A DNA stretch of 64,000 nucleotides from Phytopseudomonas argentinensis (lineage in GTDB: Bacteria; Pseudomonadota; Gammaproteobacteria; Pseudomonadales; Pseudomonadaceae). Shown here piece by piece: positions 40,155-49,942 of this stretch (positions within the stretch are counted from its first letter, which is position 1; each line of letters begins with the position of its first letter). The notes beneath the pieces were generated by a model. It saw only the letters and a program-made list of their open reading frames with translations. It did no database searches and was not told where the DNA came from. Location of the stretch: assembly GCF_900113905.1 (NCBI RefSeq), contig NZ_FORC01000007.1:56331-120330 (forward strand), read 5' to 3'. The translations under genes and the position numbers were made by a program.

Positions 40155-42101
40155 ATGCCGTTGTCAGACTCCGCTCACCTTACCGATCTACCCAGCGTAC
40201 TCGCCGGCCCGCTGCTGCGCCGACTGGAACCCGGCCGCCTGGTGTTATGGCTGGTCGCCAGCCGCGCGCTGCAGCTGACCCTGCGCCTGGCACCGGGCGA
40301 GCAGGCCGCCCGCGACTACCCCCTGGACGACGACGCCTGCCAGCGCCTTGCCGTCGGTGAGCACGCGGTCATCCACCTGATCGACCTGCATCTGGACACC
40401 CCGCTGCCCCAGGACACCCGGATCGACTACGACCTGCTGATCGACCACCAGCACGGCATCGCCAGCTGGGCCGCGCATCTGCTGTACGCTGGCGCGAGCT
40501 GCCCCAACTTCGTGCTGCGCGCGCGCATCGACCACCTGCTCCACGGCTCCTGCCGCAAGCCCCATCACTCGGCCAGCGATGGTCTGTTGTGCGCCGACCG
40601 TCTGCTCGCCGCCGCCCATGCGCCCGAGGAGCGGCCGGCGCTGCTGATGCACAGCGGCGACCAGGTGTACGTCGACGACGTCGCCGGCCCGATGCTGTGC
40701 GCCATCCACCAGCTGATCGAACGCCTGGGCCTGTATCACGAGAAACTCGACGGCGCGGTGGTCGCAGACAGTGCGGATCTCTACGTGCACCCGGCCAGCT
40801 ACTACCATCGTGCTGACCTGCTGCCGGCGCTGAAGAGCAACGAAACCCTGCGCGAGCGTTTCTTCGGCGGTACCGAAAAACCCATCTTCACCAGCAGCAA
40901 TGCCGACAACCACCTGGTCAGCCTGGCCGAAGTGCTGGCCATGTACCTGCTGGTATGGTCGCCCACGCCGTGGCGCCTGCTCGACAACCAGGCGCCCACC
41001 CTGAGCGCCGAGGATACGCAGCGCTACGACCGCGAGCGCGCCTGCATCGCCCACTTCGTCGAAAACCTGGGTGGCGTGGCCCGGGTACTGGCACACCTGC
41101 CGAACCTGATGATCTTCGACGACCACGACATCACCGATGACTGGAACCTGTCGGCGCAGTGGGAAGAAACCGCCTATGGTCACCCCTTCTCCAAACGCAT
41201 CATCGGCAACGCGCTGATCGGCTACCTGCTGTGCCAGGGCTGGGGCAACGACCCCGATGCCTTCGCCGAGCCGCTGGCCGAAGCGCGCGCGCTCTGCGAA
41301 CGGGCCGCAGAAGCGGGCCTGGAAAGCCCGGCGCAGGATCGCCTGATCGACAGACTGCTCGGTTTCCAGCACTGGCACTACGTGCTACCCAGCACCCCGG
41401 CGCTGCTGGTACTCGACACCCGCACCCGCCGCTGGCGCAGCGAGCGCAACCTCAAGCGCCCCTCGGGCCTGCTCGACTGGGAGGCGCTCAGCGAACTGCA
41501 GCAGAACCTGCTCGATCACCCCAGCGCCATCATCGTATCGCCAGCGCCGATGTTCGGGGTCAAGCTGATCGAGGCGGTGCAGCGCGTGTTCAGCTGGGCC
41601 GGTCACCCGCTGATGGTCGATGCCGAGAACTGGATGGCCCATCGCGGCGCTGCCAGCGTGATGATGAACATCTTCCGCCACTCGCGCACGCCACGTGACT
41701 ACGTGGTGCTCTCCGGCGACGTCCACTACTCGTTCTTCTACGAGATCAAGGTCCGTCACCGGCGGCGCGGCCCGACCATCTGGCAGATCACCAGCAGCGG
41801 CGTGAAGAACGAATTTCCACGCCGCCTGCTGGACGTGTTCGACCGCCTCAACCGCTGGCTGTACGCGCCCTGGTCGCCCCTCAACTGGCTGACCAAACGC
41901 CGCCGCATGCAGGTCTTCCCGCACATTCCCGAACACAGCAAATCGGGCGAACGGCTGTGGAACTCCGCCGGCCTCGGCCAGGTGCTGTTCAACGCCAGGG
42001 GCCAGCCCAGCCGGGTGTTCCAGCTCAATGCCGACGGCTCGGCGCGCACCGAGTTCATCGACGACCGCGATGAACCGGACGCGCAGCACGACCACGCCTA
42101 G
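40155..42101 (+). CDS. PhoD-like metallophosphatase, cytoplasmic
   Basis: A 648-aa protein with a PhoD-like core from about residue 150: LLMHSGDQVYVDDVAGP, then LMIFDDHDITDDWNL near 320 and VVLSGDVHYSFFYE near 520, which carry the Asp/His/Asn metal ligands of metallophosphoesterases. No Tat or Sec signal is seen, unlike classical exported PhoD. The N-terminal 130 residues look like a beta-sandwich. ATG at 40155 was chosen, but an upstream start at 40077 is possible. Substrate unknown. Confidence 0.82.
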   Translation: MPLSDSAHLTDLPSVLAGPLLRRLEPGRLVLWLVASRALQLTLRLAPGEQAARDYPLDDDACQRLAVGEHAVIHLIDLHLDTPLPQDTRIDYDLLIDHQHGIASWAAHLLYAGASCPNFVLRARIDHLLHGSCRKPHHSASDGLLCADRLLAAAHAPEERPALLMHSGDQVYVDDVAGPMLCAIHQLIERLGLYHEKLDGAVVADSADLYVHPASYYHRADLLPALKSNETLRERFFGGTEKPIFTSSNADNHLVSLAEVLAMYLLVWSPTPWRLLDNQAPTLSAEDTQRYDRERACIAHFVENLGGVARVLAHLPNLMIFDDHDITDDWNLSAQWEETAYGHPFSKRIIGNALIGYLLCQGWGNDPDAFAEPLAEARALCERAAEAGLESPAQDRLIDRLLGFQHWHYVLPSTPALLVLDTRTRRWRSERNLKRPSGLLDWEALSELQQNLLDHPSAIIVSPAPMFGVKLIEAVQRVFSWAGHPLMVDAENWMAHRGAASVMMNIFRHSRTPRDYVVLSGDVHYSFFYEIKVRHRRRGPTIWQITSSGVKNEFPRRLLDVFDRLNRWLYAPWSPLNWLTKRRRMQVFPHIPEHSKSGERLWNSAGLGQVLFNARGQPSRVFQLNADGSARTEFIDDRDEPDAQHDHA

Positions 42102-42168
42102 GCGCGTTCCCTGAGGTTACCCAGTAACGGCCCGCCTGGGACATCGCCGGTTGTCCGGGCAAGATCGC

Positions 42169-43482
42169 CTAGCGCAGTTTTTCCAGCATCTGGTAGTACC
42201 ACATGCCGGCGGCCAGCATCGGGTTGCCGAGCTGGTCGCCCAGCGGCACCTTGATGTGCTTGCAGGCGGCAAAGGTGTCGAACTGCTCCAGGTCGCCGGT
42301 GATCGCCTTGGCCATGATCTCGCCCATGATGTGGCTGGTGGCCACGCCGTGGCCGGAGTAGCCCTGGCAATACCAGACGTTGCCCGACAGCTTGCCCAGC
42401 TGCGGGATGCGGTTCATCACGATGCCCATGGCGCAGCTCCACTGGTAGTCGATCGGCACGCCCTTGAGTTGCGGGAAGGTTCGCTCGATGCAGGGGCGCA
42501 GCTCGCCGGCGATATCCCGTGAATCGCGCCCGGAGTAGTTGGCGCCGCCGCCGAACAGCAGGCGGCCATCGCCGGTGAGGCGGTAATAGTCGAGCACGAA
42601 GCGGCAGTCGTACACCGCCAGGTCCTGCGGGTTGATCTCGCCGGCCAGCTCGCCCAGCGGCGCGGTGGTGACGATGCCACCCATGGCCGGGAAGATCAGG
42701 CCCTTGAGCTGGCGACGCTCCAGCTTGTGGTAGACGTCGCCGGCCAGCAACACCTGTTTGGCTTCGATGCGCCCGCCGGTGGTGACCACGGCCGGGCGCG
42801 GGCCGTGGACGATCTCCAGCACCTCGGAATGTTCGAAGATCAGCGCCCCCAGGTGCTCGGCCGCCCTGGCCTCGCCGAGGCACAGGTTGAGCGGGTGCAG
42901 GTGCATGTTGCGGGTGTTCTTCAGCGCCCCGCAGTACAGGTCGCTGCCCAGTTGCGCCCGCACGCCGGCGGCGTCGAGCAGCGTCACGTCATCACCCATG
43001 CCACGGCGCAGCGCTTCGTCGTAGGTCGCCTGGAGCTCGTGCATATGGCTGGCTTTCATCGCCGTATGCAGGTGGCCGTGCTTGAGGTCGCAGGCGATGC
43101 CGTACCTGGCCACGCGGCGCTTGATGATTTCATGGCCGCGCCAGCGCAGGTGCCAGATGAAGTCGTCCACCTCCTCGCCCAGGGTGTTGCGCATCTGCTT
43201 GCCCATGGCCTCGTCGCCGGACAGGCTGCCGGTGACCTGGCCACCGTTGCGCCCGCTGGCGCCCCAGCCGACCTTGTGGGTTTCCACCACGGCGACCTTG
43301 AGGCCGCGCTCGGCCAGTTCCACCGCCGTGGCGATGCCGGTGAAGCCACCGCCGATGATGGCCACGTCCACGCTCACGCTGCCCTGCAGCGTCGGGTAGT
43401 CGCTCTCGAAGTTGAGCGAGGCCGCGTAGTAGGACGGCGCGCGCACGGCGGCGGGTTTGACGGGTTGATTGCTTGCGTTCAT
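42169..43482 (-). CDS. Gamma-glutamylpolyamine/putrescine oxidoreductase (PuuB/PauB family)
   Basis: A 437-aa FAD-dependent amine oxidase of the DAO family. FAD-binding VDVAIIGGGFTGIATAVELA near residue 38, then THKVGWGASGRNGGQVTG, and a C-terminal GYSGHGVATSHIMGEIMAKA block. It should oxidise gamma-glutamylputrescine or other glutamylated polyamines made by the synthetase upstream (43603-44967). The order synthetase then oxidase matches pau gene pairs of P. aeruginosa. A REP pair lies between. Confidence 0.88.
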   Translation of the reverse strand: MNASNQPVKPAAVRAPSYYAASLNFESDYPTLQGSVSVDVAIIGGGFTGIATAVELAERGLKVAVVETHKVGWGASGRNGGQVTGSLSGDEAMGKQMRNTLGEEVDDFIWHLRWRGHEIIKRRVARYGIACDLKHGHLHTAMKASHMHELQATYDEALRRGMGDDVTLLDAAGVRAQLGSDLYCGALKNTRNMHLHPLNLCLGEARAAEHLGALIFEHSEVLEIVHGPRPAVVTTGGRIEAKQVLLAGDVYHKLERRQLKGLIFPAMGGIVTTAPLGELAGEINPQDLAVYDCRFVLDYYRLTGDGRLLFGGGANYSGRDSRDIAGELRPCIERTFPQLKGVPIDYQWSCAMGIVMNRIPQLGKLSGNVWYCQGYSGHGVATSHIMGEIMAKAITGDLEQFDTFAACKHIKVPLGDQLGNPMLAAGMWYYQMLEKLR

Positions 43483-43523
43483 TGCATGTCCTTAGCGTGC
43501 GTTCGCACCGATGAAATCGGTTA

Positions 43524-43583
43524 TCGCGGCTGAAGCCGCTCCCACATGGAATGCAGAACCCGTGGGAGTGGCTTCAGCCGCGA
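43524..43583. repeat. REP-type inverted pair between the two polyamine genes
   Basis: ATCGCGGCTGAAGCCGCTCC and GTGGGAGTGGCTTCAGCCGC are inverted copies about 20 bp apart. Located in the 120-bp gap of a probable minus-strand operon. Confidence 0.85.
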
Positions 43584-43602
43584 TCCTTTCAAATGGCGGC
43601 CC

Positions 43603-44967
43603 TCAGGCGTTGCTCAGGTACCAGCGCCAGTCCTGCTCGCCGACCTCGCCCATGAACTGGCGGTGTTCGGCGTGCTTGATCGCCAGATACACCTTGAGAA
43701 AGGCCTCGCCGAAAGCCTCGCGGGCCCACTCGGAATGCTCCAGTGCCTGGATGGCTGCCGACCATTGGGTGGGCAGGGGCTCGGTAGCCTGGGCATAGCC
43801 GTTGCCCTCGATTGGCGCACCGGGGTCGAGGCCTTCGCGAATGCCCCGGTGGATGCCAGCGAGCATCGCCGCCGCGGCGAGATAGGGGTTGGCATCGGCA
43901 CCGCAGATGCGGTGCTCGACGTGCCGGGTGCCCGCCGGGCCTCCGGGCACGCGCAGGCTGACGGTGCGGTTGTCCACACCCCAGGTAGGCGCCAGCGGTG
44001 CATAGCTGTTGGCCTGAAAGCGCCGGTAGGAGTTGGCGTTGGGGCAGAACAGCAACAGCGAATCGAGCAGGCTGGCGAGCATGCCGCCGACTGCCTGGCG
44101 CAGCAATGGCGTGCCTGCAGGGTTTTCACTGGCGAACAGGTTGCTGCCCTGCCCATCGGCCAGGCTCACGTGCATATGCATGCCAGTGCCGGCCAGGTGA
44201 TCGAAGGGCTTGGCCATGAAGCAGGCCTGCATGCCGTGGGCATGGGCCACGCCCTTGACCAGGCGCTTGTAGCGCGCCGCCTGGTCCATGGCCGCCAGCG
44301 CAGGGCCGTGCTCCAGGGTGATTTCCACCTGGCCGGGGGCGTACTCGGAAATCGCCGTGCGCACCGGAATGCCCTGGGCCTTGCAGGCCGCGTAGAGATC
44401 CTTGAGGAACGGTTCGATCTGCTCCAGCTCGCGCAGACCATACACCTGGGTCTGCCGCGGGCGACTGCCATCGGCGTCCAGGGCCGGCTGCGGGCGCCCG
44501 TAGGCATCGCGTTTCCGGTCGAGCAGGTAGAACTCCAGCTCACAGGCCATCACCGGGTGATAGCCGTCCGCCTCGAGCTGCTCGATCACCCGCACCAGCA
44601 ACTGGCGCGGATCGGCCGGGGTGGCCGGCAGGCCTTCGGTGGGGTGCATCGACACCTGCACGGCTGCGGTGGGAATCTGTCGCCAGGGCAAACGCACCAG
44701 ACTGCCGGGCAGCGGGTAGGCGCGGCAGTCGATGTCGCCAACCTCCCAGACCAGTCCGGTATCCTCGACATCCTCGCCCTGAATGGACAGGCCGAGCAGG
44801 GTGCTCGGCAGCGGCCGGCCGCTCTGGTACAGCGCCAGCAGCTCCTCACGGTGCAGCAGCTTGCCGCGCGGCACGCCGTTGGCGTCGAGGATGAACAGCT
44901 CGATCAGTTCGATATCGGGGTGGCGCGCGAGGAAATCCTCGGCGTCCTGCAGGGGTGCGAATGGCAT
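43603..44967 (-). CDS. Gamma-glutamylpolyamine synthetase (GlnA-like, PauA/SpuI family)
   Basis: A 454-aa glutamine-synthetase-family ligase. Glutamate/metal-site blocks are MACELEFYLLDRKRDAYG, EYAPGQVEITLEHGPALAAM, and AGTGMHMHVSLAD; the ATP/amine region is NSYRRFQANSYAPLAPTWGV then NRTVSLRVPGGPAGTRHVEH and RICGADANPYLA. It is shorter in the N-terminus than GlnA and lacks the Tyr-adenylylation loop, as in PauA/PuuA enzymes. It ATP-dependently glutamylates a polyamine, the first step toward GABA, which gabT/gabD further along would consume. Confidence 0.9.
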   Translation of the reverse strand: MPFAPLQDAEDFLARHPDIELIELFILDANGVPRGKLLHREELLALYQSGRPLPSTLLGLSIQGEDVEDTGLVWEVGDIDCRAYPLPGSLVRLPWRQIPTAAVQVSMHPTEGLPATPADPRQLLVRVIEQLEADGYHPVMACELEFYLLDRKRDAYGRPQPALDADGSRPRQTQVYGLRELEQIEPFLKDLYAACKAQGIPVRTAISEYAPGQVEITLEHGPALAAMDQAARYKRLVKGVAHAHGMQACFMAKPFDHLAGTGMHMHVSLADGQGSNLFASENPAGTPLLRQAVGGMLASLLDSLLLFCPNANSYRRFQANSYAPLAPTWGVDNRTVSLRVPGGPAGTRHVEHRICGADANPYLAAAAMLAGIHRGIREGLDPGAPIEGNGYAQATEPLPTQWSAAIQALEHSEWAREAFGEAFLKVYLAIKHAEHRQFMGEVGEQDWRWYLSNA

Positions 44968-45292
44968 GGTATCGGCTTCTCACAAGGCCACGGGCGGCCG
45001 TTATGGCGACCCGGATTGGCTAGACGGCTGCAGGGCAGCCACGTGCATCAACAGGTGAGAAGTGCATCCGGCGGGCGGGCATGGCGGCAATGCCAGAGCG
45101 CCCAGAAGGCAAGAATCTGCGGCAGCGCCGTGGGTTCGGGCGCCCGCCCCCGCGAGCGCAGGGCCGGCAGGGCAAGAGCATGGGCGAGGCTGCAGAGCGC
45201 AATAGACATGCCAGCGAGGCTCGCACGCCGCGACAGTCAGGTTAAATCGTTATTGGCGCATCTTCAGATAGCCCGCGGCTAAACAATAGGGA
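44968..45292. other. 325-bp gap, promoter of the polyamine operon, no gene seen
   Basis: No credible coding sequence or strong hairpin. It must hold the minus-strand promoter for the synthetase and the 3' end of the chemoreceptor gene transcript coming from the right. Confidence 0.4.
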
Positions 45293-46858
45293 TCACGGCT
45301 CAGGCTTGTAACCCAGCCGCAGGCCACCCCAATGCTTGCCCTGCACGTGGATCGGCACCGACAGGTCGTGCATCAGCTCGCCGGTATCGCGCATGTAGGT
45401 CTGCAGCAACACGCGCTGCTTGTGGCTGCCGCAACGGATGCCGGTGCGGTCGTTGAACATCCGCTTGCTGCGGCTCTTCACGGTGTCCACGGCGCGGTCA
45501 CCGGTGGGCGGATGGTTGAACGCCTGGTTATGGGTCGGCACGTAGCCTTCCGGCGTGGTGGCGATGGCAAACACCAGGCCTTCGTGGCGCTTGAGCAGCG
45601 GCTCCTGGATGGCCGGCAGCACGCCATCGGCGTAGCTGTCGAAGCGCGTGCGGAACTTGGCCGGGAAGCTGTTCGGGATTGGCTGGTACTGGCGGTCGAA
45701 CAGGTCCGCCAGGCTGATGCGCCCGGCCTGGATGTCGGCCTCGAATTGCGCGGCAATCGCCGTTGCGCCTTCCAGCGCGAGGTCGTAGATGCGCTGGTGA
45801 TAGTCGTCGAGGCCGACGCTGGCCAGCTGCTCGCTGACGCTCTCCGCCTGGCCAACCAGTTGCTCGGCGGCCTTGCCCAGCTGGCGGGTCTGGTCTTCGC
45901 TACTGCGCACGTCGCCACGCAGTTGCTCGACGGCCACCAGCAATTCGGCCAGGTGTTCGTGGTTGCTCGCCGTACCGGCGCTGATCTGCTCCACCTGAGC
46001 ATCCACGTCGGCGGCCAGGTCGGCGATGCCACGCAGTTGCTCGCCGGTGAACTCGATCTGCCGGGCGGCCGCTTCCAGCTCCTCGGCCTGGCGCTGGATA
46101 TGGCTGACCACCGCGGCGCTCTGCTGGCGAATATCGGCAACCATCTGCCCGACTTCGTCGGTAGCAGTGGCAGTACGCCCGGCCAGGCTGCGCACCTCGT
46201 CGGCGACCACCGCGAAGCCACGCCCCTGCTCACCGGCGCGAGCGGCCTCGATGGCGGCATTGAGCGCCAGCAGGTTGGTCTGGCTGGCGATCGACTGGAT
46301 CACCTGGGTAACCTGCTCGATCTGCTCGGTACGCGCGCCGAGACCGTCGATCAGCTCGCGGCTGTCAGCCGCCTGGGCACTGAGCTGCTGCATGCGGGCG
46401 ACGGCCTGTTGCAACTCGGCCTGGCCGCTGGCGCTTCTGCTACGCACGGTTTGCGCGGCACCAAGGGTCTGCCCGGCGCGCTCGGCATTGCTCTGCTCGG
46501 TGCGGGTCACGGCGTGGGCGCCCTCGCTGATCTGCTCGACCGCCGCCAGCTGCGACTGCAACCTGCCGGCCAGCTGCTGCACGGTGAAGGCCACCTGGGC
46601 GGCGGACAGTGCGTTGTGGCAGGTGTGCTGCGACAGGCGCTGGCTCAGCTGGTCCAGCGAGGCGGCGGGGGCAGCCGCAGGCGCTACCGCCGCCGGGCGG
46701 CGCCACGGGCCGAGCCACGGCCACAGCGACAATCCAAGCAAGGCGATGACGAAGGCATAGCCAGGCAGCTGCACCTGCTGCCAGACCACCAGCAGCGCGA
46801 GCAGGCCGAGCACATGCAAGGCCAAAGCGAATCGATCACGAGTAAACCCTGCATCCAT
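45293..46858 (-). CDS. Methyl-accepting chemotaxis protein with C-terminal sensor domain
   Basis: A 521-aa receptor. Two N-terminal transmembrane helices (about 10-55) are separated by a very short loop, so there is no periplasmic sensor. The signalling hairpin tip IASQTNLLALNAAIEAARAG then GRGFAVVADEVRSLAGRT is canonical (about 195-240). After the methylation helices a C-terminal domain of about 150 residues (VLLQTYMRDTGELMHDLSVP, then IHVQGKHWGGLRLGY) resembles a Cache-like ligand fold, here cytoplasmic. No HAMP is evident. It probably senses an internal signal. Confidence 0.9.
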   Translation of the reverse strand: MDAGFTRDRFALALHVLGLLALLVVWQQVQLPGYAFVIALLGLSLWPWLGPWRRPAAVAPAAAPAASLDQLSQRLSQHTCHNALSAAQVAFTVQQLAGRLQSQLAAVEQISEGAHAVTRTEQSNAERAGQTLGAAQTVRSRSASGQAELQQAVARMQQLSAQAADSRELIDGLGARTEQIEQVTQVIQSIASQTNLLALNAAIEAARAGEQGRGFAVVADEVRSLAGRTATATDEVGQMVADIRQQSAAVVSHIQRQAEELEAAARQIEFTGEQLRGIADLAADVDAQVEQISAGTASNHEHLAELLVAVEQLRGDVRSSEDQTRQLGKAAEQLVGQAESVSEQLASVGLDDYHQRIYDLALEGATAIAAQFEADIQAGRISLADLFDRQYQPIPNSFPAKFRTRFDSYADGVLPAIQEPLLKRHEGLVFAIATTPEGYVPTHNQAFNHPPTGDRAVDTVKSRSKRMFNDRTGIRCGSHKQRVLLQTYMRDTGELMHDLSVPIHVQGKHWGGLRLGYKPEP

Positions 46859-47042
46859 GGCGCACCTCGTTGTTCTTATGGTGTGGCGATGGCAGCCATC
46901 TGGCTGCTCGGCAGAGTGCCGCGCCTATCCCTAGCTCATCGACCGTGCGGGCAAAATCTATAGCCGCAAGGCCAAGCGGATCAGTTGACCACTCGCATGC
47001 GAGTCAGGCTATGGCACTTTGGTCGCAGAGGGCAAACGCCGA

Positions 47043-48119
47043 TCAGCGTTCGAGGCGGTGGCGCTTGACGAACGAGCGGTCGAAGTAATCCTTGCAGCGC
47101 CCATACAACTGCCCGCCGGCGCTCCACTGGTGCCAACCCAGCAGCGCACCTCCATCGCCACTGGCCAGCAAAAGGGGCAGCTGGCCGCGCGCCTTGCAGT
47201 CACGCAGCGCACCGCCGCGCAAGGCCGCGGCCAGGTTGGCAGCGAGCACCGGTACCTGACGCATCGAATACAGACCGCTCTTGCGTACACCCGGCAGGCT
47301 GGCGCAGTCACCCACGGCGAAAACCTGCGGATGGGAATGACTTTGCAAGGTCGGCGCGGTGTGCACGAAACCATCGCCATCGCAGCTCAGCCCGCTGGCG
47401 GCGATCCACGGCAGCGCCTGGGCACCGCTGGCCAGCAGCAGGCGGTTACCGTGCCATACGGATGCCTCGCCGCTGATCAGGCAGTTGCCGTCGATACGGC
47501 TGATCGGGCAGTGCTCGCGTACCTGCACGCGGCGCATGCGCAAGTGGCCCCAGGCGCGCATGCGTAAACCGGCGCAGTGACCGGCCAGCAGCGGCTCACC
47601 ACAGAACAGCGCCAGCTGCGGCACCTGGTCGGCGAGCGCCAGAGCCATCTCCACCCCCGCCACGCCGCCGCCGAGAATGGCCAGCGGCTGCGGATCACGC
47701 TGCCAGGCCTGCCAGCCGCTGATGAACTGATCGACCGGCTTCACCGCCAGCACGTCCATCCCCTCACCCTCGCGGGGCGGACAGGCAACCCGGTCACCGA
47801 CGTTGAGCGACAGCCAGTTGCCCTGCAGCACGCGGCCATCGGCCAACGTCAGTTGGCGGGTGGCGGCGTCCAGCGCAGCAACGGGGGCGACGATCAGCTC
47901 GACCTGGGCCGCCTGGCACAACGCACTCAGGCCGATCTGGCAATCCTCGGGCGAATAGCGGCCGGCGACCAACCCGGGCAGCATGCCGGCGTGCCAGGTG
48001 TGCTCGGCACCTGCCACCAGGGCAATGCGCCCCACCGGCCGCTCGATCAGCGCCCAGCGCCGCAGAACCCCGAGATGGGCCGGGCCTGCGCCTACCAGCA
48101 ACAGATCGTGGTCAATCAT
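47043..48119 (-). CDS. FAD/NAD(P)-dependent oxidoreductase, SelD-associated Ndh-like family
   Basis: A 358-aa two-dinucleotide-fold flavoprotein. FAD fold at the start (DLLLVGAGPAHLGVLRRWAL), then HAGMLPGLVAGRYSPEDCQI, a second Rossmann ILGGGVAGVEMALALADQVP near 148, and the C-terminal FAVGDCASLPGVRKSGLYSM. These features match the NDH-like module often fused to or next to selenophosphate synthetase SelD. No selD is present within the window. The electron acceptor is unknown. Confidence 0.82.
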   Translation of the reverse strand: MIDHDLLLVGAGPAHLGVLRRWALIERPVGRIALVAGAEHTWHAGMLPGLVAGRYSPEDCQIGLSALCQAAQVELIVAPVAALDAATRQLTLADGRVLQGNWLSLNVGDRVACPPREGEGMDVLAVKPVDQFISGWQAWQRDPQPLAILGGGVAGVEMALALADQVPQLALFCGEPLLAGHCAGLRMRAWGHLRMRRVQVREHCPISRIDGNCLISGEASVWHGNRLLLASGAQALPWIAASGLSCDGDGFVHTAPTLQSHSHPQVFAVGDCASLPGVRKSGLYSMRQVPVLAANLAAALRGGALRDCKARGQLPLLLASGDGGALLGWHQWSAGGQLYGRCKDYFDRSFVKRHRLER

Positions 48120-48364
48120 CTACACCGATATCCTTGAGAACCTGGGAGCGACGTGCTGCCCCTGTGGGCGAGCACCGCGAGCTTTGACCGAAATGGCCGC
48201 GCAATGATCCCATCGCCGACGGGGTTGTCGGAGCATGGCGGCAGCAGGCCGTTTCGAGCAAGTGAAGAGACGCCCGGGGCGGGTTTTCGACACATTTTTT
48301 CTGCGGTTATTCCCCAGCGCCCTAACCCCCCGGACTCTGTACGGCGGTTTAAAACGCAGGCAAA

Positions 48365-48391
48365 AAAAGACCCGCCGAAGCGGGTCCTTTC
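48365..48391 (-). terminator. Intrinsic terminator after gabT
   Basis: On the minus strand GGACCCGCTTCGGCGGGTC is followed by TTTTTTT. The stem is GACCCGC/GCGGGTC with loop TTCG. It lies 14 bp past the gabT stop. The rest of the 285-bp gap to the oxidoreductase gene holds no gene that I can see. Confidence 0.92.
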
Positions 48392-48404
48392 CAACGACTA
48401 TGGC

Positions 48405-49685
48405 TTACGCCAGTTCGTCGAAGCACTCGGCCACGATGGCGATGCCTTTTTCCAGCTGGGCGTCCGGGATGGTAACCGGCATCAGGAAGCGCACCACGTT
48501 GTAATAGGTGCCGCACGACAGCAGGATCAGACCCTTCTCGCGCGCCTTGGCGACGATCTTGCCGGTCAGTTCGGCAGCCGGCTTGCTGTGGTCGCCGCCT
48601 TCGAACAGCTCGATGGCGATCATCGAACCCAGGCCGCGCACGTCACCGATCACCTTGTGCTTGGCAGCGATGTCACGCAGGCCGGCTTTGAGCTTCTCGC
48701 CCACGGCGTTGGAGCGATCCAGCAGCTTCTCTTCGTCGAACACCTTGAGCACGGCCAGGGCCGCGGCGCAGGCGATCGGGCTGCCGGCATAGGTGCCGCC
48801 CAGGCCGCCGGGGGCGATCTTGTCCATGATCTCGGCCTTGCCGCTGACGCCGGAGATCGGGAAGCCGCCGCCAACGGATTTGGCGAAGGTGGTCAGGTCC
48901 GGTACCACGCCCAGTTGCTCGGTGGCGAAGAAGGTGCCGGTACGGCCAGCGCCGGTCTGCACTTCGTCGGCGATCAGCAGGATGCCGTGCTGGTCGCACA
49001 GGGCGCGCAGGCGCTGCATGAAGGCTGGCGAGTTGACGTAGAAACCGCCTTCGCCCTGCACCGGCTCGATGATGATCGCGGCGATGTCCTGGGGCTGGGC
49101 ATCGTTCTTGAAGATGCGCTCGATGCTGGCGATGGATTCGTCTTCGCTCACGCCATGCAGTTCGCACGGCGCAACGGCGCGGTACACGCCAGCAGGCATC
49201 AGGCCCATACCGGCGGAGTACGGCGCGACCTTGCCGGTCAGCGACAGGGTCATCATGGTGCGGCCGTGGTAGGCGCCGGTAAAGGCGATCACGCCAGCAC
49301 GACCGGTAGCGGCACGGGCGATCTTCACGGCGTTCTCGACGGCTTCGGAGCCCGAGGTGACCAGCAGGGTCTTCTTGCCGAAGTCGCCCGGTACGCGCTT
49401 GGCGATTTCTTCGCACAGCTCGATATAGGGCTCGTAGGCCAGCACCTGGAAGCAGGTGTGGGTCAGCTTGGTTAGCTGCTCCTGAACGGCGGCAACCACT
49501 TTCGGGTGCAGGTGGCCGGTGTTCAGTACGGCGATGCCGCCGGCGAAGTCGATGTACTCACGGCCTTCGACGTCCCACACGGTGGCGTTCTCGGCGCGCT
49601 CGGCGACGATCGGGTGGATCTGGCCGACACCGCGCGGTACGGCGGCCTGGCGGCGTTGCAGCAGGGATTCGTTGGTCTTGCTCAT
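48405..49685 (-). CDS. gabT: 4-aminobutyrate aminotransferase GabT
   Basis: A 426-aa PLP-dependent class III aminotransferase. Blocks are DFAGGIAVLNTGHLHPKVVA, LVTSGSEAVENAVKIARAAT, IIEPVQGEGGFYVNS, and DEVQTGAGRTGTFFATEQLG, with the PLP lysine in FAKSVGGGFPISGV. It converts GABA to succinate semialdehyde, which GabD then oxidises. The start at 49685 was chosen for GAGGAAG upstream. It lies after gabD on the minus strand with a 140-bp-class palindrome between. Confidence 0.95.
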   Translation of the reverse strand: MSKTNESLLQRRQAAVPRGVGQIHPIVAERAENATVWDVEGREYIDFAGGIAVLNTGHLHPKVVAAVQEQLTKLTHTCFQVLAYEPYIELCEEIAKRVPGDFGKKTLLVTSGSEAVENAVKIARAATGRAGVIAFTGAYHGRTMMTLSLTGKVAPYSAGMGLMPAGVYRAVAPCELHGVSEDESIASIERIFKNDAQPQDIAAIIIEPVQGEGGFYVNSPAFMQRLRALCDQHGILLIADEVQTGAGRTGTFFATEQLGVVPDLTTFAKSVGGGFPISGVSGKAEIMDKIAPGGLGGTYAGSPIACAAALAVLKVFDEEKLLDRSNAVGEKLKAGLRDIAAKHKVIGDVRGLGSMIAIELFEGGDHSKPAAELTGKIVAKAREKGLILLSCGTYYNVVRFLMPVTIPDAQLEKGIAIVAECFDELA

Positions 49686-49804
49686 GGCTTCCTCATTCAC
49701 CGCTCATCGTCGGTGTGGTTCAAGGATGAAATGACCGGGTCAGCGCCGTCGCAGCATACGATGATCGACTGCAACACTCGCCCCGATCACAGGGACTATT
49801 TTTG

Positions 49805-49935
49805 CTTTCACGCACTATCGGAGCGTAGCGAGCGAAGGTCAGGCAAGGCGGCGGGGTCGGGAAAAAGCGGAGTTGGCTGTTGCCAATGAGCATTTTTTCC
49901 GGCCCCGCCAACGCAGCATCACCGAAGCGCAGTAG
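49805..49935. repeat. Palindromic element (copy 3) between gabD and gabT
   Basis: Read on the minus (gab) strand: stem GGCGGGG/CCCCGCC, then the motif AATGCTCA, an apical stem TTGGC-AACA-GCCAA, and ACTCCGCTTTTT. The fixed motifs match the elements at 33855 and 55963, while all stem sequences differ yet still pair. It begins just after the gabD stop. Confidence 0.75.
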
Positions 49936-49942
49936 CGACTAC

